A stretch of DNA of 64,000 nt from Mimachlamys varia (lineage: Eukaryota; Mollusca; Bivalvia; Pectinida; Pectinidae): contig OX392536.1 in assembly GCA_947623455.1 (NCBI GenBank), positions 30,137,465 through 30,201,464 on the forward strand, in the 5' to 3' direction. Shown in pieces: positions 35,901 to 40,639 of this stretch. A program made the position numbers and the translations under genes. Under the pieces are notes generated by a model. That model did not search any database and was not told the origin of the DNA. It saw only the letters and a list, made by a program, of their open reading frames with translations. The stretch's first letter is position 1. Every line of letters starts with the position of its first letter.

Positions 35901-38900
35901 CACAGGATTGAAGAAAGTGATCACCATGATATGAAGTTAAAACATTTTAATCATGTTTTTCTACTGAATTATCTCCCTTTCTCTGCCGAATCTTATGAAT
36001 ATCTAGAACTAATCTGCACCAAAACAGTTACAGAAACATTGGTTCAAAACTTCCTTCTCTTTCTTTTCTTGGGATTGTTTTGAGATGGTATCTGTATAAC
36101 ACGAGTATATATGCTCCTGAAACCTAGAGGAAGGCTGGAACATTTCTCTGTATTTAGTGGACATGTCTCGTAAATGTCCAGGGGCCGTATAACACCTTAC
36201 CTTCCTCTATACCAGAGTCCCTGCCATCATTCCTGACCTATTAAAAAAAATATATAGATCTATACGGGGAGTAGGGATTGTTCAGAGAAGATCGTGAGTT
36301 AAAGGCCCTGTCAGGGCACAAGTCAAAAAATGCCATCCTTATTTGTGTTACTATGTTATTTCATTTCAAGTTTTATAATATATATATATATATGCAATTT
36401 TATTAAACTTTCATAATAAACAATTCAAGAAATAAAGGTACACATATATATATACTGATCATTTTTTTAAATAAACAATATCAAACGTGTACCAGTGAAA
36501 CTTATGGATTTATCCATTTTAGAGAAATAATAATTCTGAGCACTTTTCTCAATTTTTGTTAAATCTTTTCAAAACCATACTTAACGCTGAATATGAAATC
36601 CTTATATCTGTTTGTTATACATCTAGCTGCTTTATAAAATCAGTTCCTGTTCAACTTACAATTGACTACAAGTGTGGACAGTGGAAAAATTACAGTCCTA
36701 ATATGACAATGTATTACACAAAAGATCTTTGTGAGGAATGTCCTATATATGTAATGTATATGGATATTTTACCAGTCTGACTTGGTTGAATTTTGTCTTA
36801 CAGCCAGTCAAGGATAAACAGCATTTTCTTTGCCTGCAAAAAAAACATGAAGAAATAGAAAATTTAGATGATTACTGATCAACTTTACAGTATATTAATA
36901 TAGTGACTATTGCTCCCAATTATTTACTAACTTCTAGCTGATAGTGAAATGAATTTTTAAACTGAGCACGGATAAAAAATTCTCATTTTGCGTTTGCAGT
37001 TGCAGTAATCATAAAAATAATTCCACATTTAGGGGCCCAGACAAATGTTTAGGGGCCATTGGTTACTGGGCCCCTGGTAATCTGCAACCCTGCTGAATAA
37101 GCAAATTGCAAACATGTTGGTGAAAAGTGAGTGTACTTACTAGTAACTACCAATGCACTCCTCAACCACCATTGTTTATATAGAAGTTACACAACGAGTG
37201 GTTGTTGTATATGGAATTAATTTCACTCAAGTTAATTATTTTTTTAAAGTTACAAAAAACTTAGTTAGTGTCTTTTTTAACTTTTGAAAAATAATTTCCA
37301 GTATCGGGAGTGAAATTAATTACATATCCAATAACCACAAGTTGTGTGACCTCGTTCTACCACAATAATATTAAGTCACAGTGACAGTGGTGTTTTCTGG
37401 AGTGAACCGCAAACTATTTGCGCGAAAACACATCATCTCGTATATATTCCCGCCAAGTTGTGACACAACAATCGATGACAACGTCAACAATCCGCACTTG
37501 GCATTGAACCATGTGATTTCCGGTAAAAGTTCAACTTCTCAATCAATCAAAAGTGCGGAAGGTCATATTCCACTAGTGGCATATAACATATATTTATCCA
37601 ATAGTCAGCACGTTTATACAATGGTCTGAGAGTGAAATAACACAGGTTATTGTGGTAGAAAATAGACTCCAAGGTTCAGACAGAAACGTAAACCTAGATT
37701 GAGGTACACTCATTTTTATTCCTCTGACCTCCAAATGACACAGACCTATCAAGTCCTTAAATGTCAAGGTACACAAGATGTGCTAAAAATGTATCTTTTA
37801 AAATATTTCCCCATCAGCTCATTACTAGTCTACATAAGATAGTATTCATACTCACTCCAGGTGTCTGAAGTAAACTCATTACTAGTCTACATTTAAGCAA
37901 TGAATGTTTTAGCAAGTGTTGTTACAGTCCTATAACACATATTGCTATTGATGACAAACTAAATAAAGCTTGGTAGGGCTTTATGTAAGTTTGTCAGCAA
38001 TAGCAATGTGTTTGTCATAGGACTGTTACAATATTTGCTAAAATGTTCATTACTTATATTTACATTTTGATAGAATTATTGTGCTTTATTTTGTTTCTTC
38101 GGACTGATTTTGAAAAGCAAATCAAGTGAAGACAACAATGAAATTGATGACGTTACAATAGCAACTGCTGTTATAGTCTGAGGCACTCAGTGTTATAGGC
38201 GTATGGCAGCAACTGCCTTTTAGCATTGTGTCAATGAAAAATTACGGAGCAAATGTAAATATAAGATAGTGTTCATACTCACTCCAGGTCATAACTAGTC
38301 TACATAAGATAGTGTTCATACTCACTCCAGGTCTCCAAAATATCGGTGGATGGTCTTGGTTGTTTTCCCATGCCTGTAATACATATGGTTTGTATGACTG
38401 TGCAAATTAAACAAACATGTCCTGGTAACACTGGGTTGATATTAGTTTTTCACATTGAAACAATGTCCTTTAATATTATTACAATGTACCACAAAGTTAA
38501 CCTTAAGATGGTTATCTCCCTTGGACCATTGTTAATTATGAAACTTGACAGATACACTGAACACATTAACAAAACACAAACTATTTTATCTTTATCTCTA
38601 TGACACATGTTTTTATACTGTAATTGCAATTTTTAAATGTAATAAAATGAAATTACAGACAGCTATCGTTTAACACAAAGTATCCATATTCTTCCTGTCA
38701 ATGTCCCAGGATCTAAAAGTCAACATTACTATACTTTCCATAGATACCCTAAGTATACACATTCAAATCTGACTCAAGTACAATCTTTGAACCTGTTCCT
38801 TAAAGAAATAAATATTTATGAAATGTTCATCTCAATTTTCCCTACCCGATATTTACATATGGTAACTCACCTAAAGTTACAGTGAATCGGGGCATTAATT

Positions 38901-39740
38901 TTCACTTTACTCATGACCAATTCAGCATAAAAGTGTTGAGTGATTTGACTCACCTGTATCAAGTGTGTGGAGGTTGAACTCGTTACTGATTTGACTCACC
39001 TGTATCAAGTGTGTGGAGGTTGAACTCTTTACTAATTTGACTCCGCTGAGGAGATTGTACCTGTAATAGGTGTGTGAAGGTTGAGCTTGTTATTTATTTG
39101 ACCCAACTTAGGAGAATGTACCTGTATCAGGTGTGTGGAGGTTGAGCTCGTTATTTGACTTACCTGAGGAGACCCAATTTGTATCATGTGTATAGAGGTT
39201 GAGCTAGTTACTGAATTGACTCACCTGAGAAGACTGTACCTGTATCAGGTGTGTGGAGGTTGAGCTCGTTATTGATTTGACTTACCTAAGGATATTTTAC
39301 CTGTAGCATGGAGATTGAGCTTGTTACTGAATTAACTCACCTGAGGGGACGACTCCATGTATCAGGTGTGTGGAGGTTGAGCTTGTTAATGATTTGACTC
39401 ACCTGAGAAGACGACTACCTGTATCAGGTGTGTGGAGGTTGAGCTCGTTACTGAATTAACTCACCTGAGGGGACGACTCCATGTATCAGGTGTGTGGAGG
39501 TTGAGCTCGTTACTGAATTAACTCACCTGAGGCGACGACTCCATGTATCAGGTGTGTGGAGGTTGAGCTTGTTACTGATTTTACTTACCTGAGAAGACGA
39601 CTACCTGTATCAGGTGTGTGGAGCTCGTTACTATCAGACAGGTCAAGACGTGTCCACAGCCGCTCCTCACTCTCAGCTATCAACTGTAACACTGGCCTGG
39701 GCTTCAGCAGCTGAGGGGCTGGAGGCCTCGGGGTAGCCAT
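5151..39740 (-). CDS. MUN (Munc13/UNC13-like) and DEP domain protein, 30 coding exons, 1740 codons
   Basis: The gene is built from 30 minus-strand coding exons whose phases all match and read without a stop. Coding segments, 5' to 3' on the minus strand, are: 39740-39589, 38373-38326, 36232-36201, 35201-35143, 34587-34469, 33996-33804, 32958-32878, 32688-32525, 31897-31786, 30185-30033, 29702-29597, 28632-28538, 27954-27865, 26585-26512, 21088-20995, 19610-19522, 19180-19075, 18673-18500, 17152-15929, 15391-15293, 14640-14497, 13856-13703, 12154-11958, 10175-9990, 9645-9562, 9286-9221, 8348-8268, 7241-7082, 6411-6292 and 5917-5151. The start ATG has a strong context (CACCATGG). MUN-like motifs are VVDLIVMLQ (res. 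~989), CNTLCVYADNM (~1058), CTRINNM (~1138) and PLTQFLQNYFDSLQ followed by FRRVTECIWIFIVQDFEEEL (~1280-1320). They resemble MHD1 and MHD2 of Munc13 proteins, which prime vesicles for SNARE-dependent exocytosis. A DEP-like fold follows (CFSGKQLTDWIM, then AVAQWLMDQGLLVDIE). Residues ~600-985 are acidic and Ser-rich; the tail from 1486 is Ser/Pro-rich. No C2 domain was recognised. A role in vesicle tethering or priming is inferred. The family call is good; orthology to a named gene is not established. Confidence 0.8.
6292..6411 (-). CDS. Exon 30, residues 1446-1486, DEP-like C half
   Basis: 120 nt, acceptor TTGCAG, donor TTTG|GTGTGT. It encodes WEEVTADDISKKRTNCIAVA and QWLMDQGLLVDIETELFGQF, matching the second half of a DEP domain. 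The donor is weaker than others but gives the phase required by exon 31. Confidence 0.75.
6855..7102. repeat. 31-bp minisatellite spanning the exon 29 donor, ~8 copies
   Basis: The unit reads ggctacttacacatgttaca then gaaggggccca. On the minus strand each copy carries GGGCCCCTTCTGTAACATGT followed by a GTAAGT donor. The copy at 7082-7102 is the coding end of exon 29. Confidence 0.9.
7082..7241 (-). CDS. Exon 29, residues 1393-1446, DEP-like N half
   Basis: 160 nt, acceptor TTGTAG, donor ATGT|GTAAGT. It encodes LDGALQATLHKMRRELQ and YSKCFSGKQLTDWIMANPG. FSGKQLTDWI is typical of DEP domains. Its last ~22 bases and donor are repeated about eight times downstream. Confidence 0.8.
7370..8180. repeat. 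~130-bp tandem repeat, about 5-6 diverged copies
   Basis: Recurring blocks contain tgaccttnaaagtaggtcaa, ggtcattcatttgaacaaa, cccagcatgctacaggcc and gttattgagaagaagtt. Copies are diverged, suggesting an old array or a tandemised mobile element in the intron between exons 28 and 29. Confidence 0.75.
8268..8348 (-). CDS. Exon 28, residues 1366-1392
   Basis: 81 nt, acceptor TAACAG, donor CAT|GTAAGT. It encodes EDVMFKLQLFTESTPQLMRL and HNALKEH, the end of the MHD2-like part. Confidence 0.85.
8530..9220. repeat. 39-bp minisatellite spanning the exon 27 donor, ~17 copies
   Basis: The unit combines aggtaacctgtgtgtgagat with attacttacagcctgtgac. On the minus strand each full copy contains GTCACAGGCTGTAAGTAATA, the end of exon 27 plus its donor. 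Because 39 is a multiple of three, it produces a spurious open frame with a 13-residue repeat on the plus strand. Confidence 0.9.
9221..9286 (-). CDS. Exon 27, residues 1344-1365
   Basis: 66 nt, acceptor TTTCAG, donor GCT|GTAAGT. It encodes HLLTFITHQDKDIRKD and LLLSQA. Its last bases (CTGTCACAGGCT) and donor seed the adjacent 39-bp array. Confidence 0.8.
9562..9645 (-). CDS. Exon 26, residues 1316-1343
   Basis: 84 nt, acceptor TTACAG, donor TCA|GTAAGT. It encodes DFEEELARLMLGDGNGETNG and RTLIQALS, continuing the MHD2-like helix. Confidence 0.85.
9990..10175 (-). CDS. Exon 25, residues 1254-1315, MHD2-like
   Basis: 186 nt, acceptor CCACAG, donor CAA|GTATGT. It encodes INLFVCDALHVLLGLKYPDD, LQPLTQFLQNYFDSLQAWLY and FRRVTECIWIFIVQ. 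The LQPL..FL followed by RRV...W..V pattern resembles MHD2 of Munc13 proteins. Confidence 0.85.
10290..10520. repeat. Irregular ~45-bp repeat (ctctatgggaaa motif)
   Basis: Several diverged units contain gctctatngggaaa and cttatacantgctcta. They lie in the intron between exons 24 and 25 and no coding role is visible. Confidence 0.55.
10684..10745. repeat. 62-bp near-perfect hairpin
   Basis: The left arm gaggacttaatgtacaattc plus tctatgggg is the reverse complement of the right arm ending cattaagtcctc, with a minimal loop. It sits between two minisatellites. Confidence 0.8.
10765..11345. repeat. ~51-bp minisatellite, ~11 copies
   Basis: The unit combines gtatgaggaggggctcatac with acttctcaaaggaaagagct and taaatacttct. 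Adjacent units alternate, with a two-unit step of 102 bp near 11195 and 11297. Unlike the exon-edge arrays it carries no evident splice site. Confidence 0.85.
11536..12004. repeat. 56-bp minisatellite spanning the exon 24 donor, ~8-9 copies
   Basis: Anchors cacttaccctgtaggccatg recur at 11727, 11783, 11839, 11895 and 11951, exactly 56 bp apart; the first two units are shorter. Each unit contains on the minus strand the coding end of exon 24 (for LMAVLRALSRIMAYR) and an AGG|GTAAGT donor. Confidence 0.9.
11958..12154 (-). CDS. Exon 24, residues 1188-1253
   Basis: 197 nt, acceptor CCACAG, donor AGG|GTAAGT. It encodes EYEVLGGFSYNPESDRQFVM and ends LMAVLRALSRIMAYR. Its last ~42 bases and donor are the unit of the adjacent 56-bp array; the first donor met in transcription was chosen because it keeps the frame. 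Confidence 0.85.
12325..13653 (-). mobile_element. Complete mariner-type transposon, 1329 bp, in the exon 23-24 intron
   Basis: The terminal inverted repeats start CGAGGGGTGTTCCAAAAATA at the left and CGAGGGGTGTTCCATAAGTA at the right (reverse complement). TA dinucleotides flank both ends (12323-12324 and 13654-13655), the expected target duplication. The length is typical of mariner elements. The single transposase gene lies on the minus strand, the same strand as the host gene. Confidence 0.92.
12388..13463 (-). pseudogene. Mariner transposase, disrupted
   Basis: The ATG is at 13463. The N part (13149-13463) has a helix-turn-helix region with IHREVCDIYGEGQISHRTVC. An in-frame TAA follows ARMANLS near 13146-13148, then the frame continues with the catalytic region: TGDENWVYYF (first Asp) and LLHDNAPAHKAR (second Asp). 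Near 12630 the frame shifts; PPYSPDLAPCDYFLFPKLK (third Asp) is in another frame, ending at 12388. The spacing between second and third Asp looks shorter than the usual 34, so a small deletion is likely. The copy cannot encode an active enzyme as it stands. Confidence 0.9.
13703..13856 (-). CDS. Exon 23, residues 1137-1188
   Basis: 154 nt, acceptor TTTCAG|ATGTGT, donor ACAG|GTACAC. It encodes MCTRINNMAAVSDYLDSYHG and AFDVYNDWRIKHK. CTRINN aligns with the CxxxNN motif of MHD1. The mariner element lies in the next intron. Confidence 0.85.
14280..14359. repeat. 80-bp inverted repeat
   Basis: The arm tccatagaaagcattaaaga pairs with a right arm containing gctttaattttctatgga, with a short AT-rich loop. 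It is probably a small fold-back element in the intron between exons 22 and 23. Confidence 0.65.
14497..14640 (-). CDS. Exon 22, residues 1089-1136
   Basis: 144 nt, acceptor TCACAG, donor GAT|GTAGGT. It encodes LVSYLQTQQTGGLIWGCRHD and FLYVNKKAELLCDRYEP. Confidence 0.85.
15293..15391 (-). CDS. Exon 21, residues 1056-1088
   Basis: 99 nt, acceptor CTGTAG, donor CTCAG|GTAAAG. It encodes GLCNTLCVYADNMLCM and TTLTVARRLVGPQ. The LxxYAD pattern resembles the Munc13 MHD1 helix. Confidence 0.8.
15395..15770. repeat. Dispersed copies of the exon 21 5' edge
   Basis: The exon 21 start region (plus strand gttatcagcatacacacag) recurs at about 15410, 15687 and 15728. The last copy also has an acceptor-like cacaaaccatacagg. 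These look like partial duplications of the exon 21 acceptor and first codons into the upstream intron. Confidence 0.65.
15430..15520. repeat. Short repeat with gggaattttcgtac, 4 copies
   Basis: Copies of gggaattttcgtac are separated by tgaatcattttcgtacc or similar. It is a small local array in the intron between exons 20 and 21. Confidence 0.6.
15929..17152 (-). CDS. Exon 20, large exon, residues 648-1055
   Basis: 1224 nt (408 codons), acceptor TTTCAG, donor GAG|GTCAGT. Most of it is acidic, Ser-rich and likely disordered (for example DSDNTFTESDEDNLTDHTES). The last third turns into helical MUN-like sequence with SSSVVDLIVMLQRLVG. It is by far the longest internal exon in the gene. Confidence 0.85.
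17875..18015. repeat. 21-bp minisatellite, ~7 copies
   Basis: The unit is ttgaattgagcagacaatatg, alternating with a variant ending acatg. Being a multiple of three it gives spurious open frames on both strands. Confidence 0.9.
18064..18190. mobile_element. Possible MITE with gcatattacccg inverted ends
   Basis: The left end carries tgcatattacccgca and the right end cgcgggtaatatgtcg, which are roughly inverted. No target duplication was confirmed. Confidence 0.35.
18414..18520. repeat. 35-bp repeat spanning the exon 19 donor, 3 copies
   Basis: The unit ggacaatacctacatgtttg plus tggatgggtgtggac recurs. On the minus strand each copy contains CACAAACATGTAGGTATTGT, the end of exon 19 with its GTAGGT donor. 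Confidence 0.8.
18500..18673 (-). CDS. Exon 19, residues 590-647
   Basis: 174 nt, acceptor TTACAG, donor CAT|GTAGGT. It encodes a Ser-rich stretch including FVNRRRTVSTKSITPSVNSA. It begins the long low-complexity insert in the MUN region. The donor region is repeated three times just downstream. Confidence 0.8.
19075..19180 (-). CDS. Exon 18, residues 554-589
   Basis: 106 nt, acceptor TTACAG, donor CAG|GTACTT. It encodes MQTWREVFVKEELHWSVVIK and VTLQHLVVRSVSLDQ. Confidence 0.85.
19325..19440. repeat. ~30-bp tandem repeat, ~4 copies
   Basis: The unit is agtttatcagccagaaagcc plus tgggtttagg, with small changes. It lies in the intron between exons 17 and 18 and does not overlap a splice site. 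Confidence 0.8.
19522..19610 (-). CDS. Exon 17, residues 525-554
   Basis: 89 nt, acceptor CATAG, donor CCAGA|GTAAGT. It encodes TTLEIDKLMLGLGYRLNQL and DQDWSSHLTP. Confidence 0.85.
19818..19998. mobile_element. Fold-back element, ~180 bp
   Basis: The left arm contains agactctttcaaagataggg and cagggttttcaaatttggca. The right arm contains their reverse complements (tgtcaaatttgaaaaccctg and ttccctatctta, ending aggagtcttat). This palindromic layout is typical of fold-back MITEs. Confidence 0.65.
20183..20690 (+). mobile_element. tRNA-derived SINE, family A, long copy
   Basis: The head resembles a tRNA promoter: an A-box-like tggtcgagtggg at 20189-20200 and a B-box ggttcgatccc at 20232-20242. 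A conserved body follows (gagaaagtgtttttctcctg, acaactccaaca, ataaaagatgcc). The tail is shared with 26655-26915 and ends in a TATAGTAG simple repeat. The tRNA-like part does not fold convincingly as a real tRNA. Confidence 0.75.
20995..21088 (-). CDS. Exon 16, residues 493-524
   Basis: 94 nt, acceptor TTCTAG|GTATTT, donor CAGTTT|GTATGT. It encodes KYFPIVREAAQSLYKLLMED and VTWLCQLQQKQF. It follows exon 15 in phase across the giant array. Confidence 0.8.
21245..21535. mobile_element. Interspersed repeat, SINE/LINE-tail-like
   Basis: Contains ttatataccgctttatcacg, gtgtctcaaagcggttcaca and agtatcttgctcaaggatac. These resemble the widespread invertebrate repeat with a cttgcccaaggacacaac motif. 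The family call rests on recall of that motif. Confidence 0.5.
21725..26540. repeat. Giant 57-60 bp minisatellite spanning the exon 15 donor, roughly 80 copies
   Basis: The unit is taatgtaatttgtacagtat, tgtagtgaactatacttact and tctcaaagctaccctgg (57 bp; variants of 59-60 bp). On the minus strand each unit contains TACAAATTACATTACCAGGG, TAGCTTTGAGAA and GTAAGTATAG: the end of exon 15, its donor and 5' intron. A higher-order copy offset of 2143 bp is visible (tacttgg variants at 22531 and 24674; a related block at 23228 and 25371). The exon-identical variant (ttactctgataatg) recurs at about 23228, 23574, 25371 and in exon 15 itself. Open frames inside are artefacts of the 57-bp period. Confidence 0.95.
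26512..26585 (-). CDS. Exon 15, residues 469-493
   Basis: 74 nt, acceptor TTTCAG, donor GAGAA|GTAAGT. It encodes LNRMIGHIRDEVKEYK and LHYQSNFE. Its last ~30 bases plus donor form the unit of the giant 21.7-26.5 kb array. Confidence 0.85.
26655..26915 (-). mobile_element. SINE family A, 5'-truncated copy
   Basis: The reverse complement matches the tail of the element at 20430-20680, including the segments that read on the plus strand as gccctatctagctaacataa, ctgccttatcaggcgctaac and ccacctggctaatatctccc. It is truncated before the tRNA-like head. Confidence 0.75.
27865..27954 (-). CDS. Exon 14, residues 439-468
   Basis: 90 nt, acceptor TTTCAG, donor ATG|GTACGT. It encodes KIFPTCYKEHKMVAVSDLGL and ends EQLSPVM. 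Confidence 0.85.
28200..28560. repeat. ~80-bp repeat spanning the exon 13 donor, 4 copies
   Basis: The unit contains aggaataatctttgacacca, gacagatattgctgacaaca and gacctggacttgtttcagta. The last copy overlaps the coding end of exon 13 (SFLLKQ) and its donor at 28532-28538. Confidence 0.8.
28538..28632 (-). CDS. Exon 13, residues 407-438
   Basis: 95 nt, acceptor TGTACAG. It encodes ESLIDLMSVTVQAKSNLTR and ends LLKQ. Donors CAA|GTACAG at 28538 and CAG|GTCTGT at 28532 are both in phase, so the second would add two residues (VQ). Confidence 0.8.
29154..29453. mobile_element. pogo/Tigger-like MITE, 300 bp
   Basis: The left end CAGTAAAACCCCACTTACTC and the right end (reverse complement CAGTAAAACCCAGTTTACTT) form terminal inverted repeats. 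Flanking TA at 29152-29153 and 29454-29455 fits the target duplication. CAGT(A/C)..A(A)CC ends are typical of the pogo/Tigger group. No transposase is present. Confidence 0.75.
29283..29445. repeat. ~23-bp array inside the pogo-like MITE
   Basis: Units like actgggttcgagtaattgag alternate with tcaagtaaatcgggttcgag variants, about 7 copies. The array makes up the right half of the element. Confidence 0.8.
29597..29702 (-). CDS. Exon 12, residues 372-407
   Basis: 106 nt, acceptor TTGTAG, donor CTAG|GTATGT. It encodes HTLLVECVNALESQVTTTLT and MKVLFPNNRPAEAL. Confidence 0.85.
30033..30185 (-). CDS. Exon 11, residues 321-371
   Basis: 153 nt, acceptor TTTTAG|CGAGAG, donor GAG|GTATGC. It encodes RELYRKIVYLLHLAKNFD and ends AQMVLVKKE. 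Its first ~35 bases and its acceptor are repeated about 15 times in the upstream intron. Confidence 0.85.
30125..31060. repeat. ~60-bp minisatellite spanning the exon 11 acceptor, ~15 copies
   Basis: The unit is ttacggtacagctctcgcta, aaacatcaaatataagtcac and cctagtaacaggtaaacaac. On the minus strand each copy has TTTTAG|CGAGAGCTGTACCG, the acceptor and first codons (RELYR) of exon 11. Here it is the 3' splice site that is multiplied. Confidence 0.92.
31177..31373. mobile_element. Possible MITE with tactgt ends and internal stem
   Basis: The left end tactgtaaatgtacaaattt and the right end (reverse complement ttactgttaacatactaatt) are loosely inverted. An internal stem is formed by cacttatctg and cagataagtg. 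Confidence 0.4.
31786..31897 (-). CDS. Exon 10, residues 283-320
   Basis: 112 nt, acceptor ATTAG, donor AATA|GTAAGT. It encodes YESPYRLEGELSAPGPTSP and IRLLKEFGLRYGI. This exon is needed to bring exon 9 (phase 2) into phase with exon 11. Confidence 0.85.
32525..32688 (-). CDS. Exon 9, residues 229-283
   Basis: 164 nt, acceptor TTACAG, donor ATCAG|GTAGGA. It encodes NTQGYDKWQRREFAHIADLM and ends RSLMERLI plus two bases. The coding character is strong. Confidence 0.85.
32705..32880. repeat. Two-copy duplication at the exon 8 donor
   Basis: Two units contain tagatatctacagtaggaat followed by tctacttacca or cctacttacca. The second copy includes the real exon 8 donor at 32877; the first holds a decoy GGTAAGTAG. 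Confidence 0.65.
32878..32958 (-). CDS. Exon 8, residues 202-228
   Basis: 81 nt, acceptor TGTAG, donor ATG|GTAAGT. It encodes ILAEELVGQLAALEKN and NPFYSPDSFM in phase 0. Confidence 0.85.
33268..33653. mobile_element. piggyBac-like MITE, 386 bp, TTAA target
   Basis: The ends AGGCCCAATATACGTAACTT and (reverse complement) AGGCCAAATATACGTAACTT are inverted repeats of at least 20 bp. TTAA flanks both sides (33264-33267 and 33654-33657), the piggyBac target duplication. No coding sequence is present inside. Confidence 0.75.
33804..33996 (-). CDS. Exon 7, residues 137-201
   Basis: 193 nt, acceptor CCAG|GTTC, donor AAAAG|GTGCGT. It encodes FTFTGRARSPTPHDSG and then ETLRELLMRAFRLVPEKFHQ. The latter helix-rich stretch resembles the segment just before the MUN domain in BAIAP3/UNC13D-type proteins (inference from family knowledge). 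Confidence 0.85.
34265..34500. repeat. ~60-70 bp repeat spanning the exon 6 donor, 4 copies
   Basis: Units contain tttgacttactttttgtttg, tatccatgggtgtgaagtcc and atttattgatgtctatg. On the minus strand they carry TTCACACCCAT...AAACAAAAA|GTAAGT, the end of exon 6 and its donor. Confidence 0.8.
34469..34587 (-). CDS. Exon 6, residues 98-137
   Basis: 119 nt, acceptor ATACAG, donor AAAAA|GTAAGT. It encodes ELRVFRFAYVCASLPVLGAP and a Pro/Ser stretch ending TPINTNK. Both edges of this exon are duplicated into neighbouring intron. Confidence 0.8.
34550..34740. repeat. ~72-bp repeat spanning the exon 6 acceptor, 3 copies
   Basis: Units contain gaggcacaaacatagacaaa, gtggaacactctcagctcct and gtataacataacacaacaat. 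On the minus strand each holds ATACAG|GAGCTGAGAGTGTT, the acceptor and first codons of exon 6. The third copy is partial. Confidence 0.8.
35143..35201 (-). CDS. Exon 5, residues 78-97
   Basis: 59 nt between TTACAG and GTAAGA. It encodes GAMMKTATDNSTRINDLDET and matches the phase of both neighbours. Confidence 0.75.
35230..35685. mobile_element. pogo/Tigger-like MITE, ~456 bp
   Basis: The left end CAGTGGACTCCACTTAAAAT and the right end (reverse complement CAGTGCACTCCCCTTTATAT) are inverted. TA flanks both ends (35228-35229 and 35686-35687). Internal ttaatatcatgttttt repeats are shared between the halves. No transposase is present. Confidence 0.7.
36201..36232 (-). CDS. Exon 4, residues 67-78
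   Basis: 32 nt with donor GAAG|GTAAGG, encoding NDGRDSGIEE. The acceptor GTCAG|GAATG gives the phase needed after exon 3. An acceptor five bases upstream (AATAG|GTCAGG) would break the frame unless another exon lies between. This is the least certain junction of the model. Confidence 0.65.
37186..37350. mobile_element. Fold-back element, ~165 bp
   Basis: The left arm gttacacaacgagtggttgt and ggaattaatttcactc pairs with the right arm gagtgaaattaattacatat and caagttgtgtgac. The loop is AT-rich. Confidence 0.6.
37845..38330. repeat. Exon 3 donor duplications, 3 copies
   Basis: The segment tagtgttcatactcactcca plus ggt occurs at about 37842, 38267 and 38311; the last is the real exon 3 donor. 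A fold-back element separates the first from the other two, which are 44 bp apart. Confidence 0.75.
37891..38057. mobile_element. Fold-back element, ~167 bp
   Basis: The left arm aatgttttagcaagtgttgt then acagtcctat pairs with the right arm ataggactgttacaatattt then gctaaaatgttcatt. A long imperfect palindrome with a short centre suggests a MITE. Confidence 0.65.
38326..38373 (-). CDS. Exon 3, residues 51-67
   Basis: 48 nt, acceptor ACAG|GCATGG, donor GGA|GTGAGT. In phase it encodes RHGKTTKTIHRYFGDLE. The donor half is duplicated at 38277-38286 and 37851-37860. Confidence 0.75.
38940..39625. repeat. 62-bp minisatellite spanning the exon 2 donor, ~11 copies
   Basis: Anchors gtgtggaggttgag occur at 39366, 39428, 39490 and 39552, with gtgtggag again at 39614, exactly 62 bp apart; earlier units are diverged. 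Most units on the minus strand carry CACACACCTGATACATGGAG and CTCAG|GTGAGT, the coding end of exon 2 plus its donor. Confidence 0.9.
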
Positions 39741-39771
39741 GGTGATACAGGTGTGTATATCTCTATTTCAT
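39589..39771 (-). CDS. Exon 2 (first coding exon), residues 1-51
   Basis: Acceptor TTTTTAG|ATGAAATAG at 39771; donor CTCAG|GTAAGT at 39589; coding from 39740. It encodes MATPRPPAPQLLKPRP and ends SRLL plus two bases. The translation start was chosen by the CACCATGG context and because the upstream frame is closed by TAG. Confidence 0.8.
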
Positions 39772-40269
39772 CTAAAAAGATCAACCACTCACAAATACAG
39801 TTTTCTGTCCACTGACTGTTTGTTATGAAACATCAAAATGACAAAGGTAACTTTTTTTAATTATCAATTAACATATGTATAACCACACACTATATGAATA
39901 GAGTATATATCAATACACTGCAGATTAACTTTAACATCCATTGTATGTAGGCAGAGTATACATAATAATCTCTAGAATAACACAGCAGTGTGATTACTCA
40001 TCATTATTGATAATAAAATCACTGACACAAACATTATATCACAACGTGTGTGTATACATAAAGAGTAAGTGTACTACTGTTATCTGGATGGACAAACAAG
40101 TACATTTGTACTAGTATAGTAAGGTATTCACTTTCCTAAATGCTAACTACAAATATACAAGCAAAATGAAACAACATAACATGATCAACAAGACATTAAA
40201 AACACAAAAAAGAGATAATACTGCTTAGCAGAACCAGTAGCACCATTAGAGTATTAGTATCTGTCTATA

Positions 40270-40630
40270 ATTATATGTGGGTGAATTGGTCATGGAAATC
40301 AAACCCTGGCTGCTTCCAAGCAAGCAGCCAGGGTTTGATTCCCAAAGTCATTGAATGCATGGAATATTCAGAGAAAGTGTTTTTCTTCTGCTCACACAAC
40401 TCCAACACCTCAGGTGGAGTATTAATGGTCTAAGGTGAGTGTTGCGGTATCTGTGCAGTAGCATTCGGGTGAGATGGCAATATAAAAGATGCCATTGGAG
40501 GCACAGTCCCACTACCAACAGCTCAAAATAAATCTCCACCACCAAGCATACTTGAACACATTAGGAGATATTAGCCAGGTGGTATAGGACTAGTATATAG
40601 CTGCTGCGAACTCCTCAGAACTGTTTATGT
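40270..40630 (+). mobile_element. SINE family A, diverged copy
   Basis: Shares gaatattcagagaaagtgtt, cacaactccaacacctcagg, ataaaagatgccattgga and ggagatattagccaggtggt with the element at 20183-20690. The head region has been replaced by a hairpin of gcagccagggtttgattccc and its complement. Confidence 0.7.
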
Positions 40631-40639
40631 TTGAACTGT

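Noticed and set aside
36800..36831. 32-nt minus-strand microexon (AKKMLFILDW)
   Set aside because: Splice sites look acceptable, but inserting it breaks the frame between exons 3 and 4.
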